From positions 62,001 through 126,000 of the forward strand of contig NZ_PNOS01000002.1 in NCBI RefSeq assembly GCF_002869745.1: DNA of 64,000 nucleotides, given 5' to 3'. The translations under genes were made by a program, and so were the position numbers. The DNA comes from Oceaniglobus roseus (GTDB taxonomy: Bacteria > Pseudomonadota > Alphaproteobacteria > Rhodobacterales > Rhodobacteraceae). A model generated the notes under the pieces. The model was given only the letters and a program-made list of their open reading frames with translations. It was not told where the DNA came from and did no database searches. This document shows positions 55,569-64,000 of this stretch, piece by piece (the stretch's first letter is position 1; the number at the start of each line of letters is the position of its first letter).

Positions 55569-58415
55569 CTACTCCGCCGCTTCGGCGTAGGCCTCGAGCG
55601 GCGGACAGGTGCAGACGAGGTTGCGGTCGCCATAGGCGTTGTCGACCCGGTTCACCGGCGGCCAGTACTTGTCGACCCGGAACGCGCCCTTGGGATAGCA
55701 GCCCTGCTCGCGGCTGTAGGGCCGCTCCCAGTCGCCGACCAGGTCCTCGACCGTGTGCGGCGCGTTCTTCAGCGGGTTGTTCTCGCGGTCGATCTCGCCC
55801 TTCTCGACCGCCGCGATCTCCTCGCGGATGTTCAGCATGGCGTCGCAGAAGCGGTCGAGTTCCGCCTTCGTCTCGCTCTCCGTGGGCTCGACCATCAGCG
55901 TGCCCGCCACCGGCCAGCTCATCGTCGGCGCGTGGAAGCCGTTGTCGATCAGCCGCTTGGCGATGTCGTCCACGGTGATCCCCGCCGACTTCTCGAACGG
56001 CCGGGTGTCGAGGATGCACTCGTGTGCCACCCGCCCCTCGGTACCCTTGTAGAGCACGTCGAACGCCCCTTCGAGCCGCTTTGCGATGTAGTTGGCGTTC
56101 AGGATCGCGACCTTCGTCGCCTGGGTCAGCCCCGCGCCGCCCATCAGCAGGCAGTAGGCCCAGGAGATCGGCAGGATCGAGGCCGAGCCGAAGGGCGCGC
56201 CGCTGACCGCGTGGGCGCCGCCGGTCTCGGTATGGCCCGGCAGGTGCGGCGCGAGATGCGCCTTGACGCCGATCGGCCCCATGCCGGGACCGCCGCCGCC
56301 ATGGGGAATGCAGAAGGTCTTGTGCAGGTTCAGGTGGCTCACGTCGCTGCCGATCTCGCCGGGCTTCGCCAGCCCGACCATCGCGTTCAGGTTGGCCCCG
56401 TCGAGGTACACCTGCCCGCCGTGGGCATGGGTGATCTCGCAAACCTCCTTCACCGTCTCCTCGAACACGCCGTGGGTCGAGGGATAGGTGATCATGCAGG
56501 CGGCCAGCGTGTCGCCGGCGGCCTCGGCCTTGGCGCGGAAATCCTCCACGTCGATGTCGCCCCGCGCGGTGCACTTCACCACCACCACCTTCATGCCGCA
56601 CATCTGGGCGGAGGCCGGGTTGGTGCCGTGGGCGTTGACCGGGATCAGGCAGACCTTGCGTTGATGATCGCCATTCGCCTTGTGATAGGCGGCGATGGTA
56701 AGAAGACCCGCATATTCCCCCTGCGCGCCCGAGTTCGGCTGCATCGACATCGCGTCGTAGCCGGTGATCTGGCACAGCTTCGCCGACAGGTCCTCCAGCA
56801 TCTCGGCATATCCCGCCACCTGCTCCTTCGGGGCGAAGGGGTGGATCAGGCTGAACTCGGGCCAGGTGATCGGCATCATCTCGACCGCCGCGTTCAGCTT
56901 CATCGTGCAGGACCCCAGCGGGATCATCGCCCGGTCCAGCGCCAGGTCGCGGTCGCTGAGACGGCGCATGTAGCGCATCATCTCCGTCTCCGCCCGGTTC
57001 ATGTGGAACACCGGGTGGGTCAGGTACTCGGACGTGCGCAGCAGCGCGTCGGGGATGCGGTATTCCTCGGACAGGTCGTCGTGCCGGCCGTGGATCCCGA
57101 AGGCATCCCACAGCCGCTCGACCGTCTCGGGGCGCGTCGTCTCGTCCAGCGTTATGCCGAGCTTCGTCTTGCCCACGACGCGCAGGTTGATCTTCTGCCG
57201 CCGCGCCTCGTCCATGATCGCGCCCTGCAGCGGTCCGACCTCGACCGTGATCGTGTCGAAGAAGCTTTCGGGCTCCACCTTGAACCCGGTCTCCTGCAGT
57301 GCCCGCGCCACGCGCACCGTCTTGCGGTGGATGCGCTGCGCGATGGCCTGCAAGCCTTCGGGCCCGTGGAACACCGCGTAGAAGGACGCCATCACCGCCA
57401 GCAGCGCCTGCGCCGTGCAGACGTTGCTCGTCGCCTTCTCGCGCCGGATGTGCTGCTCGCGCGTCTGGAGGCTGAGGCGGTAGGCCTTGTTCCCCCGCGC
57501 GTCGATCGACACGCCGACGATCCGCCCCGGCATCGACCGCTTCAGCGCGTCCTTGCAGGCCATGTAGGCCGCGTGCGGCCCGCCATAGCCCATGGGCACC
57601 CCAAACCGCTGGGTCGAGCCCACGGCGATGTCCGCCCCCATCGCCCCCGGCTCCTTCAGCAGCGTCAGCGCCAGCGGATCGGCGATGACGATGCCAAGCG
57701 CCCCTGCGGCGTGCAGCGCCTCGATCTCGGGCGTGAAGTCGCGCAGGTGGCCGTGGGTGCCGGGATACTGGAACACCGCGCCGAACACGGCCGACGCGTC
57801 CAGGTCCTCGGGCGCCCCCACGATGACCTCGATCCCCAAGGGCTCGGCCCGGGTGCGGATCACGTCGATGTTCTGCGGATGGCAGCCCTCGTCCACGAAG
57901 AAGGCCATCGCCTTCGTCTTGCTCGCCCGCTGCGCCATGGTCATCGCCTCGGCCGCCGCCGTCGCCTCGTCCAGAAGCGAGGCGTTCGCCACCTCCAGCC
58001 CCGTCAGGTCGCAGACCATCGTCTGGTAGTTCAGCAGCGCCTCGAGCCGCCCCTGCGAAATTTCCGGCTGGTAGGGCGTATAGGCCGTGTACCAGGCCGG
58101 GTTCTCCAGGATGTTCCTCTGGATCGCGGGCGGCGTGACCGTCCCGTGATAGCCCTGCCCGATCATCGACGAGAACACCTGATTCTTCTTCGCCACCTGC
58201 GCCATGTGCCAGAGCAGCTCGCGCTCGGACTTCGGCTTGCCGAACTCCAGCGGCTGCGCCTGCCGGATCGCCTTCGGCACCGTCTCGGCGATCAGGTCGT
58301 CGAGCGTCCCGGCCCCGATCACCCGCAGCATCTCCTCCATCTCCGAAGGCGAGGGGCCGATGTGGCGGCGGTTGGCGAAATCGTAGGGGCGGTAGTCGAT
58401 GGGGGTGAAGGTCAT
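55569..58415 (-). CDS. gcvP: Glycine dehydrogenase (decarboxylating), P-protein
   Basis: 948 residues, the long single-chain form. The PLP lysine is Lys699 in [37 protein letters not shown] is the N-terminal signature, and [17 protein letters not shown] ends it. It decarboxylates glycine and passes the aminomethyl group to lipoyl-GcvH. Third gene of gcvT-gcvH-gcvP; the 152-base gap before it has two strong hairpins, which may tune its expression relative to gcvTH. Confidence 0.97.
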   Translation of the reverse strand: MTFTPIDYRPYDFANRRHIGPSPSEMEEMLRVIGAGTLDDLIAETVPKAIRQAQPLEFGKPKSERELLWHMAQVAKKNQVFSSMIGQGYHGTVTPPAIQRNILENPAWYTAYTPYQPEISQGRLEALLNYQTMVCDLTGLEVANASLLDEATAAAEAMTMAQRASKTKAMAFFVDEGCHPQNIDVIRTRAEPLGIEVIVGAPEDLDASAVFGAVFQYPGTHGHLRDFTPEIEALHAAGALGIVIADPLALTLLKEPGAMGADIAVGSTQRFGVPMGYGGPHAAYMACKDALKRSMPGRIVGVSIDARGNKAYRLSLQTREQHIRREKATSNVCTAQALLAVMASFYAVFHGPEGLQAIAQRIHRKTVRVARALQETGFKVEPESFFDTITVEVGPLQGAIMDEARRQKINLRVVGKTKLGITLDETTRPETVERLWDAFGIHGRHDDLSEEYRIPDALLRTSEYLTHPVFHMNRAETEMMRYMRRLSDRDLALDRAMIPLGSCTMKLNAAVEMMPITWPEFSLIHPFAPKEQVAGYAEMLEDLSAKLCQITGYDAMSMQPNSGAQGEYAGLLTIAAYHKANGDHQRKVCLIPVNAHGTNPASAQMCGMKVVVVKCTARGDIDVEDFRAKAEAAGDTLAACMITYPSTHGVFEETVKEVCEITHAHGGQVYLDGANLNAMVGLAKPGEIGSDVSHLNLHKTFCIPHGGGGPGMGPIGVKAHLAPHLPGHTETGGAHAVSGAPFGSASILPISWAYCLLMGGAGLTQATKVAILNANYIAKRLEGAFDVLYKGTEGRVAHECILDTRPFEKSAGITVDDIAKRLIDNGFHAPTMSWPVAGTLMVEPTESETKAELDRFCDAMLNIREEIAAVEKGEIDRENNPLKNAPHTVEDLVGDWERPYSREQGCYPKGAFRVDKYWPPVNRVDNAYGDRNLVCTCPPLEAYAEAAE

Positions 58416-58441
58416 TCCGGTCTCCTGACGTCACGACGGAT

Positions 58442-58463
58442 GGACCGGGCCCCTGCCCGGTCC
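58442..58463. terminator. Hairpin 1 between gcvH and gcvP
   Basis: GGACCGGGC, loop CCCT, GCCCGGTCC: a perfect 9-pair stem immediately upstream of gcvP. Without a T tract it may attenuate or stabilise RNA rather than terminate. Confidence 0.5.
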
Positions 58464-58465
58464 GG

Positions 58466-58538
58466 CCTCCGGCGGGAGTATTCGGGGCAAAGAAGAAACG
58501 GGGAGGCTTCTTCTTTGCGGAACTACTCCCGCCGGAGG
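58466..58538. repeat. Nested long palindrome between gcvH and gcvP
   Basis: Outer arms CCTCCGGCGGGAGTA (58466-58480) and its reverse complement (58524-58538) are perfect over 15 bases; inner arms CAAAGAAGAA (58488-58497) and TTCTTCTTTG (58508-58517) are perfect over 10. Short unpaired spacers of 7 and 6 bases separate the two layers. The CCTCCGGCGGGAGTA core resembles a repeat seen at gene ends across Rhodobacteraceae, but I cannot count copies here. Confidence 0.75.
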
Positions 58539-58567
58539 TATTGAAGGTTCCTGCCCGGCGGTGGCCG

Positions 58568-58927
58568 TCAGCCGATGAACTTCAGATAGGCTTCCTCGTC
58601 CATCATGTCGTCGAGCACCGACATGTCCTCGAGCTTCATCTTGAAGAACCAGCCGTCGCCCGTGGGGTCCTCGTTGACCAGCGCGGGGTTGTCCACCAGC
58701 ACCTCGTTCACCTCGACGATCTCGCCGTCCACGGGCGCCATGATGTCCGACGCGGCCTTGACCGATTCGATCACCACGACCTCCTCGTCCTTGACCACGG
58801 TGCGCCCTTCCTCGGGCAGCTCGACGAAGACGAGGTCGCCCAGCTGTTCGGCGGCATGCTCGGTGATGCCGACGACGACCAGATCGTCCTCGACGCGCAG
58901 CCATTCGTGTTCTTCGGTGTACTTCAT
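58568..58927 (-). CDS. gcvH: Glycine cleavage system H protein
   Basis: 119 residues. Lipoylation site Lys57 in VVIESVKAASDIMAPVDGEI; N-terminal YTEEHEWLRVEDD and C-terminal GDGWFFKMKLED are family marks. It carries the aminomethyl arm between GcvP and GcvT. It follows gcvT by 23 bases on the same strand; the transcript then meets two hairpins before gcvP. Confidence 0.97.
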   Translation of the reverse strand: MKYTEEHEWLRVEDDLVVVGITEHAAEQLGDLVFVELPEEGRTVVKDEEVVVIESVKAASDIMAPVDGEIVEVNEVLVDNPALVNEDPTGDGWFFKMKLEDMSVLDDMMDEEAYLKFIG

Positions 58928-58950
58928 CAGGCTCTCCAGGGAGGGTGTTG

Positions 58951-60081
58951 TCAGCGTTTGAATTGGGCGGGGCGGAAGGGCAAATCAACCACCGTCGCGG
59001 GCAGCCGCTTGCCGCGGACCTCGGCGAAAAGCTGGGTGCCCGGCGCAGCCTTGTCGGCACTCACGTAGGCCATGGACATCGGCCGGTCGATCGAGGGGCC
59101 GAAGGCGCCCGAGGTGACCCGGCCCACGGGCTCGCCCGCCTCCGCGTCGGCGTAGAGATCGGCGCCCGCCCGCATCGGCCCGCGCCCCTTCGGCAGCAGC
59201 CCGACACGCATCCGCGGCGCGCCATCGGCCATCTGGCCGAGGATCCTGTCGGCGCCGGGAAACCCGCCTTCCCGCGCACCCCCTGCGCGCCGCGCCTTCT
59301 GGATCGCCCAGGTCAGACCCGCTTCCACCGGCGTCGTCGTCCCGTCGATGTCGTTGCCGTAGAGGCAGAGCCCCGCCTCCAGCCTGAGGCTGTCCCGCGC
59401 GCCGAGGCCGATCGGCGCCACCGCCTCGATCGCCAGCAGCGCCTTCGCCAGCTCCGCGGCCCCGCCCGAGGGCACCGAGATCTCGAACCCGTCCTCGCCG
59501 GTGTAGCCCGAGCGCGAGATCCAGAGCGGCCCGAACAGCGTGTCGACCGTCCGCACATCCATGAACCGCATCCCCCGCACCTCGGGAACCAGCGTCGCCA
59601 GCGCGTCCTCCGCCAGCGGCCCCTGCAGCGCGAGCAGCGCGCGGTCGGTGATCTCCTCCACCTCGCAGCTGTCGGAGAGGTTGGCCCGCAGGTGGGCGAT
59701 GTCGGCGGCCTTGCAGGCGGCGTTGACCACGAGGAACAGGTGATCGCCGCGGTTCGCCACCATCAGGTCGTCGAGGATGCCGCCCTCGTCGTTCGTGAAC
59801 AGGGCATAACGCTGCCGCCCCTCGGCCAGACCCAGCACATCGACCGGCACCAGCCCCTCCAGCGCCAGCGCGGCGTCAGATACGTCGCCCGACTTCGGCC
59901 GCAGGATCACCTGGCCCATGTGGGAGACGTCGAACAGGCCGGCCGCAGCGCGGCAGTGCAGATGCTCCTTCATCACGCCCGCGGGATACTGCACCGGCAT
60001 CTCGTAGCCCGCGAAGGGCACCATGCGGGCGCCGAGGTCGAGGTGCATCTGGTGAAGTTGCGTCTTCTGCAGGTCGTCCAT
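58951..60081 (-). CDS. gcvT: Aminomethyltransferase, glycine cleavage T protein
   Basis: 376 residues. ARMVPFAGYEMPVQYPAGVMKEHLHCRA and GLFDVSHMGQV open the protein; GYTGEDGFEI and LRLEAGLCLYGNDID are the folate-site motifs, and RVGLLPKGRGPMRAGADLY, VGRVTSGAFGPS the C-terminal ones. It moves the methylene group to tetrahydrofolate. First gene of gcvTHP; the glycine riboswitch at 60150-60325 controls the operon. A strong AGGAGG stands 7 bases before another ATG (60118) in a different frame, 37 bases upstream. Confidence 0.95.
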   Translation of the reverse strand: MDDLQKTQLHQMHLDLGARMVPFAGYEMPVQYPAGVMKEHLHCRAAAGLFDVSHMGQVILRPKSGDVSDAALALEGLVPVDVLGLAEGRQRYALFTNDEGGILDDLMVANRGDHLFLVVNAACKAADIAHLRANLSDSCEVEEITDRALLALQGPLAEDALATLVPEVRGMRFMDVRTVDTLFGPLWISRSGYTGEDGFEISVPSGGAAELAKALLAIEAVAPIGLGARDSLRLEAGLCLYGNDIDGTTTPVEAGLTWAIQKARRAGGAREGGFPGADRILGQMADGAPRMRVGLLPKGRGPMRAGADLYADAEAGEPVGRVTSGAFGPSIDRPMSMAYVSADKAAPGTQLFAEVRGKRLPATVVDLPFRPAQFKR

Positions 60082-60149
60082 CGCCGTTCCGTCCCCTCTC
60101 CGGCCGAACGCCGGGCATCTGGCGGCCTCCTGACGGATGCCGCGGTCCA

Positions 60150-60325
60150 TGCCCCCTCTGTTCCTGCGCCTGAGATCGCTATCCCTTCGGCGGGCGCTGC
60201 GGCGCCACTCTCCAGAGTTCCGTGTCCGGCGAAGGTCCTTTTGCCTGAGAGTTCGCCGGGGCGGCTGCTCCTTCGGCACCGGCCCGCCCGAAAGCGGCCC
60301 GGATTCTCCCTTCGCCTGCCTCCGG
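60150..60325 (-). ncRNA. Tandem glycine riboswitch
   Basis: On the minus strand, aptamer 1 begins GGCGAAGGGAGAATCC and closes with AACTCTCAGGCAAAAGGACC; aptamer 2 includes GGACACGGAACTCTGGAGAG and closes with GATCTCAGGCGCAGGAACAGA. The CTCTCAGGCAAAAGGAC / CTCAGGCGCAGGAACAG pair with two CTGGAGAG-type stems is the classic two-aptamer gcvT element. Glycine binding would turn on gcvTHP. Between the element and the gcvT start there is a stem (GGCATC/GATGCC) whose loop contains AGGAGG, a possible expression platform. It begins about 50 bases upstream of map on the other side. Confidence 0.93.
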
Positions 60326-60375
60326 TTATTTCACACCCGGCGGCTTTGGCAAGGGGGGACGGCGCCGTGTCCGCC

Positions 60376-61125
60376 TCACCCCGGCAGGGTGACGACCGTC
60401 GCACCGCGGCCGGTCGCGACGACCGTATGCTCGTACTGCACCACCGGCGCCGACGGCATGCCATAGAGCGTCCAGCCGTCCGCACCGCCCCGCGCCATGT
60501 GCCCGCCTGTCGACAGGAACGGCTCGATGGTGAAGACCAGCCCCCTGGTGATGCGGCGGCGCTCGGCCCGGTCCGGCCAGGTGGCGATCTCCTCGGGATA
60601 CTCGTGCAGCGCCCGTCCGACACCGTGGCTCGCGAGGTTGCGGATCAGCGTGTAGCCGCGTCGCGCGGCGAACCGTCCGATGGCGCGGCCGACCCCCGCC
60701 AGCGGCCTGCCGGCACCGACTTCGGCGATCCCGATCCTCAGCGCCCGCCGCCCGTCGCGGCACAGCCGCTCCCGCAGGGGATCGGAGGGTGGCACGATGA
60801 AGCTTGCGCCGGTGTCCGCGAAATAGCCGTCCTTGGAGGCTGACACGTCGATGTTCACCAGATCCCCGGGCGCGATCACCCGCGCGCCGGGAATGCCGTG
60901 GGCGATCTCCTCGTTGACGCTGATGCAGGTCGCGCCGGGAAAGCCGTAGGCCGATTCCGGCGCCGACACGGCGCCTTCCCGCTCCAGCTGCAGTCGGCCG
61001 ATGCGGTCCAGCTCGGCGGTCGTCATACCGGGCTCCAGCGCCGCCGCCATGTCGCGCAACGTGTTCGCGACGATCCGGCCGATGGCCTTCACCCCCTCCA
61101 GCTCGTCCTCGTTGGTGATCGTCAT
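60376..61125 (-). CDS. map: Methionine aminopeptidase, type I
   Basis: 249 residues, pita-bread fold. Metal ligands: NIDVSASKDGYFADTGASF (Asp, Asp), HGVGRALHEYPE (His), GLVFTIEPFLS (Glu) and YEHTVVAT (Glu). It removes the initiator Met from new proteins. The start at 61125 follows an AAGGGCAGCGCC stretch. Possibly a second copy, since most such genomes hold one beside other genes; this cannot be judged here. Confidence 0.92.
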   Translation of the reverse strand: MTITNEDELEGVKAIGRIVANTLRDMAAALEPGMTTAELDRIGRLQLEREGAVSAPESAYGFPGATCISVNEEIAHGIPGARVIAPGDLVNIDVSASKDGYFADTGASFIVPPSDPLRERLCRDGRRALRIGIAEVGAGRPLAGVGRAIGRFAARRGYTLIRNLASHGVGRALHEYPEEIATWPDRAERRRITRGLVFTIEPFLSTGGHMARGGADGWTLYGMPSAPVVQYEHTVVATGRGATVVTLPG

Positions 61126-61255
61126 GGCGCTGCCCTTCCCCGCGCAAGGTTCGTGACGACAGCCATAGCGGATCGGCCGCCCCCGGCCCAGACCCGGCAG
61201 GGCCCGGCGGCAGCGGGGACTTGATTTCCCGCCCCCGCCACGGCATCGAAGCGCC

Positions 61256-61819
61256 ATGACCAAGCATCTCTTCTTCGGCTACGGCTCGCTCGTGAACCGG
61301 ACCACCCACGAATATCTCGAGGGCCGCACCGCGCGGCTGCACGGCTGGCGGCGCGTGTGGCGGCACACCCAGATCCGGGAGGAGGCGTTCCTCACCGCCG
61401 TCCCCTCCCCCGGCACCACCATCGAGGGGCTCGTCGCGCGGGTCCCCGGCGGCGACTGGCAGGCGCTCGACGCGCGCGAGACGGGATACGACCGGGTGCA
61501 GAGCGGCGACGTGGAAATCGCCGGAGAGCGGCTGGCCGATGTCGCCGTCTACTCGATCCCCGAGAACCGCCACCCCGCGCCCGCCGACATGCGCCCGCTG
61601 CTGCTGAGCTATGTCGATGTCGTCGTGCAGGGCTTCGCGCGCGAGTTCGGTCCCGCCGGCGTCACCCGCTTCTTCGAGACGACCGACGGCTGGGACGCGC
61701 CCGTCATCGACGACCGCGCCGCCCCCCGCTATCCCCGCCACCGCCGCCTGTCGGCAGAGGAGACGGCGCTGGTCGACCGCCACCTGGCGGAACGCGAGGT
61801 GCGCTTCATCGACGGGTGA
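61256..61819 (+). CDS. Gamma-glutamylcyclotransferase-like protein
   Basis: 187 residues. HLFFGYGSLVNRTTHEYL has the YGSL substrate-binding motif of AIG2/GGCT-like enzymes; the fold continues with GLVARVPGGDWQALDARETGY, the E being the expected catalytic glutamate. It cyclises gamma-glutamyl compounds to 5-oxoproline; exact substrate unknown. It diverges from map and converges with adeC. It could act downstream of Ggt or RimK-type conjugates, but that is speculation. Confidence 0.85.
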   Translation: MTKHLFFGYGSLVNRTTHEYLEGRTARLHGWRRVWRHTQIREEAFLTAVPSPGTTIEGLVARVPGGDWQALDARETGYDRVQSGDVEIAGERLADVAVYSIPENRHPAPADMRPLLLSYVDVVVQGFAREFGPAGVTRFFETTDGWDAPVIDDRAAPRYPRHRRLSAEETALVDRHLAEREVRFIDG

Positions 61820-61825
61820 CGTCCC

Positions 61826-63526
61826 TCAGCCGATGATCTCGAACTTCATCACGTCGACCATGCCCCGGTCGGTGATCTTCAGCTTCGGGATCACCGGCAG
61901 GGCAAGGAAGGCGAGCTGCAGGAACGGCTCTTCCAGCGTCACCCCCAGCGACACCGCGGCGGCGCGCAGCGCCACCAGCGCCTCGCGCACCTCCTCGAAG
62001 GGCAGCAGGCTCATCAGCCCCGCCACCGGCAGCGCCAGCTCGGCCAGCACCTCGCCGCCCCGCACCACCACGAACCCGCCCTCGATCTCCGACAGCCGCG
62101 ACGCCGCGACCGCCATGTCGGCGTAATCGACGCCCACCACCGCGATGTTGTGGTGGTCGTGGCAGACGGTCGAGGCGATGGCCCCCGCCCCGATCCCGAA
62201 GCCGCGCACGAAGCCGTTGGCGATGTTGCCGTTCCTGCCGTGCCGCTCGATCACCGTGATCCGGGCGAGGTCGCGGGCCGGATCGGGTCGCTTGTCGCCG
62301 TCCGCCACCGCCACGTCCTCCACCAGATGCTCGGTGATGATCTTGCCGGGCAGGATGCCGATCACGTCCGTCACCGCCCGGTTCGACCCCAGCCGGAAGG
62401 ACTCCGCCGTGACCCGGGGCGCCCTGACCGAGCCGCGCCCGATCGGCTCCACCACACGTCGCGCGGCGAAGGCCGCCTCGCCCACCACCACGCCGCCGCA
62501 CAGCACCACCTCGGCATCGCAGTACGCAAGCGAGCGCACGGCCACGATGTCGGCCCGCTTGCCCGGCGCGATCTGGCCGCGGTCCTTCAGCCCGAACGCC
62601 TCGGCCGCCGACAGCGACGCCGCCCGGTACACCGCCAGCGGCGACACCCCCCGCGCGATGGCGGTGCGGATCATGTAGTCGAGATGCCCGTGCTCGCCGA
62701 TGTCGAGCGGATTGCGGTCGTCGGTGCAGAAGCAGCAATAGGCCGAGGTGCGCTCGTCCAGGATCGGCAGCAGCGCCTCCAGGTCCTTCGAAACCGACCC
62801 CTCGCGGATCAGGATCCGCATCCCCTTCCGCAGCTTCTCCCGCGCCTCCTCGGCGGTCGTCGCCTCGTGCTCGGTGCGGATGCCGGCGGCGATGTAGGCG
62901 TTCAGGTCCTTCCCCGACAGCATAGGCGCGTGTCCGTCGATGTGCCCGCCCCGGAACGCCTCCAGCTTGGCGAGGCAGCCGGAATCGCCATGCACCACGC
63001 CCGGATAATTCATGAACTCCGCCAGCCCCAGTGCCGCGGGATGGTCGCGCAGCGCCACCAGGTCCTCCGCCCCGATCTCGGCCCCCGCCGTCTCCATGTC
63101 GGTCGAGGGCACGCAGGACGACAGGTTGACCCGGATCGACATCACCGTCTCCAGCGCCGCCTCCAGGAAATACCGGATCCCGTCGACCCCCAGCACGTTG
63201 GCGATCTCGTGGGGATCGCAGAGCGCCGTCGTGACTCCCCGGGGCGCGACGCAGCGGTCGAACTCGAACGGCGTGACCAGCGAGCTCTCGATGTGCAGGT
63301 GGGTGTCGATGAAGCCCGGCACCAGCGTCAGGCCCGAGACGTCCAGCACCTCCGCCCCTTCGTACTCCGCGCCGATGCCAACGATCACCCCGCCGGTGAT
63401 CGCCACGTCGCCGCGGATCGAGTCGCCGGTGACGACGTCGAACACCTCCCCCCCGCGCAGCACGAGGTCGCAGAGGGCGGCGCCACGGCCGGTTTCGATC
63501 AGGCGGGACAGGTCGGGTCTGCTCAC
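61826..63526 (-). CDS. adeC: Adenine deaminase
   Basis: 566 residues, amidohydrolase fold. [20 protein letters not shown] supplies the HxH metal ligands, [15 protein letters not shown] and [17 protein letters not shown] further ones, [10 protein letters not shown] the Asp; [15 protein letters not shown] lies in the C-terminal adenine-deaminase-specific domain. It converts adenine to hypoxanthine, feeding the purine-salvage or urate route. The start is GTG (63526) with GGAG 8 bases upstream. Confidence 0.95.
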   Translation of the reverse strand: MSRPDLSRLIETGRGAALCDLVLRGGEVFDVVTGDSIRGDVAITGGVIVGIGAEYEGAEVLDVSGLTLVPGFIDTHLHIESSLVTPFEFDRCVAPRGVTTALCDPHEIANVLGVDGIRYFLEAALETVMSIRVNLSSCVPSTDMETAGAEIGAEDLVALRDHPAALGLAEFMNYPGVVHGDSGCLAKLEAFRGGHIDGHAPMLSGKDLNAYIAAGIRTEHEATTAEEAREKLRKGMRILIREGSVSKDLEALLPILDERTSAYCCFCTDDRNPLDIGEHGHLDYMIRTAIARGVSPLAVYRAASLSAAEAFGLKDRGQIAPGKRADIVAVRSLAYCDAEVVLCGGVVVGEAAFAARRVVEPIGRGSVRAPRVTAESFRLGSNRAVTDVIGILPGKIITEHLVEDVAVADGDKRPDPARDLARITVIERHGRNGNIANGFVRGFGIGAGAIASTVCHDHHNIAVVGVDYADMAVAASRLSEIEGGFVVVRGGEVLAELALPVAGLMSLLPFEEVREALVALRAAAVSLGVTLEEPFLQLAFLALPVIPKLKITDRGMVDVMKFEIIG

Positions 63527-63655
63527 GAATTGGGCTCCGATGCTGGGATCTGTGGCAGATTGGCACCATCCGGGCGCGAAGGTCCAGCCCGGCGCACTCA
63601 TCCAGCGGTTGCCGTAGCGTCGCCACAATCTCCCTGTTACCTTGAAAGCAAGAAA

Positions 63656-63809
63656 GTCGGCCGGGACTGCGGGAACCGAACGGATCGATCGGCACTTGTA
63701 CCTCGGCAGTCCAGACCGACAGCAGCAGTTTCCGGCTTCGCCCGCAAGGGCCCAGCCATCCGGTTCCTCCCTGACTGGACAGGCCGCACTTCGGTGTGGC
63801 CTTTTTTTT
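63656..63809 (+). ncRNA. Candidate structured small RNA with its own terminator
   Basis: A compact fold on the plus strand: GTCGG (63656-63660) with CCGAC (63716-63720), enclosing GGACTGC (63664-63670) with GCAGTCC (63706-63712). About 60 bases on lies a textbook Rho-independent terminator (GGCCGCAC, TTCG, GTGTGGCC, then T8) that points away from adeC. No plus-strand gene precedes it, so something non-coding must be transcribed. No clear -10 box was found; the 5' end is uncertain. Confidence 0.5.
63782..63809 (+). terminator. Rho-independent terminator
   Basis: GGCCGCAC, loop TTCG, GTGTGGCC and eight T. The T tract is on the plus strand only, so it ends a plus-strand transcript, not the minus-strand gene at 63826. 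Confidence 0.9.
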
Positions 63810-63825
63810 GGGGCGCGACGCCGCC

Positions 63826-64000
63826 CTACTCGTCCGGATAGGCAAGGCAGGGATCCAGCATCACCTGCCGCTCGCCCACCCGCATGTACCCGCCCGCCAG
63901 CAGAACCGTCTCCCCGGTCAGCTCGGCCGGATAGTAGGTGACGCACAACACCTGCACCTGTTCTTCGCCGCACATCAGAAGATAGGCCAGAACCCCGTCC
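63826..64000 (-). CDS. C-terminal end of an unidentified protein, cut by the window edge
   Basis: 57 residues to the stop at 63826-63828, ending DPCLAYPDE. Stretches such as [20 protein letters not shown] and [19 protein letters not shown] suggest a beta-rich secreted protein with at least three cysteines. I do not recognise the family; the start is outside the window. Confidence 0.7.
   Translation of the reverse strand, partial: DGVLAYLLMCGEEQVQVLCVTYYPAELTGETVLLAGGYMRVGERQVMLDPCLAYPDE

Overview
The window reads as a chromosome segment of a GC-rich alphaproteobacterium, almost certainly Rhodobacteraceae (Rhodobacter/Paracoccus/Roseobacter relatives). Pointers are the very high GC, a class I lysyl-tRNA synthetase, an NDUFS4-type complex I accessory subunit, ectoine hydrolase, a PuuD/PuuE-type purine pathway, relaxed TTG/GTG starts and Rhodobacteraceae-style palindromes. 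This is family-level inference; no marker gene fixes the species.

Layout. 1-6.1 kb: tetronate (threonate/erythronate) operon otnD-otnK-otnC-otnI, then a FadR-type regulator with two inverted-repeat operators in front of it and an acyl-CoA ligase cut by the window edge; kdsD is divergent. 6.1-7.2 kb: tRNA-Arg followed by debris (a decayed IS5-type transposase carrying a 40-base insertion, and a slice of an RND adaptor gene). 7.2-24.3 kb: mostly housekeeping and conserved hypothetical genes (AroE-like, NDUFS4, uvrB, lysK, dacB, nadD, aldo-keto reductase), plus two beta-helix proteins. 24.4-32.3 kb: ggt, an alanine/sodium symporter with UspA, RimK with an aspartoacylase, MOSC protein. 32.3-36.8 kb: a receiver protein, an HWE histidine kinase, ettA and a DUF3309 protein; three of these are preceded by close matches to the EcfG general-stress promoter. 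37-46.7 kb: creA, a cysteine-cluster protein, two csp paralogues sharing a leader motif, SLC13-type carrier, methyltransferase, ParA, a SRAP protein lacking the catalytic cysteine, LysR, doeA, exoD. 47-54 kb: purine (urate) catabolism puuD-hiuH / puuE-allA ... allE, split by an AT-richer insertion with one KAP-like P-loop NTPase gene. 54-60.3 kb: tRNA-Ala, DUF2254 protein and the glycine cleavage operon gcvTHP under a tandem glycine riboswitch. 60.4-64 kb: map, gamma-glutamylcyclotransferase, adenine deaminase, a candidate structured small RNA and a truncated gene.

How the parts work together. The otn genes convert C4 sugar acids to dihydroxyacetone phosphate; urate catabolism and adenine deaminase serve purine salvage and nitrogen release; GcvTHP degrades glycine under glycine control. 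The kinase/receiver pair with EcfG-like promoters looks like part of a general stress response. The most novel-looking single locus is the foreign KAP-type NTPase at 51.1-53.0 kb, a plausible solitary defence gene. Other items worth attention are the Cys-less SRAP protein, the shared csp leader, the repeated ettA tail, and a G18C18 tract that may be an assembly artefact. No CRISPR array, intact IS element, rRNA or prophage was seen.
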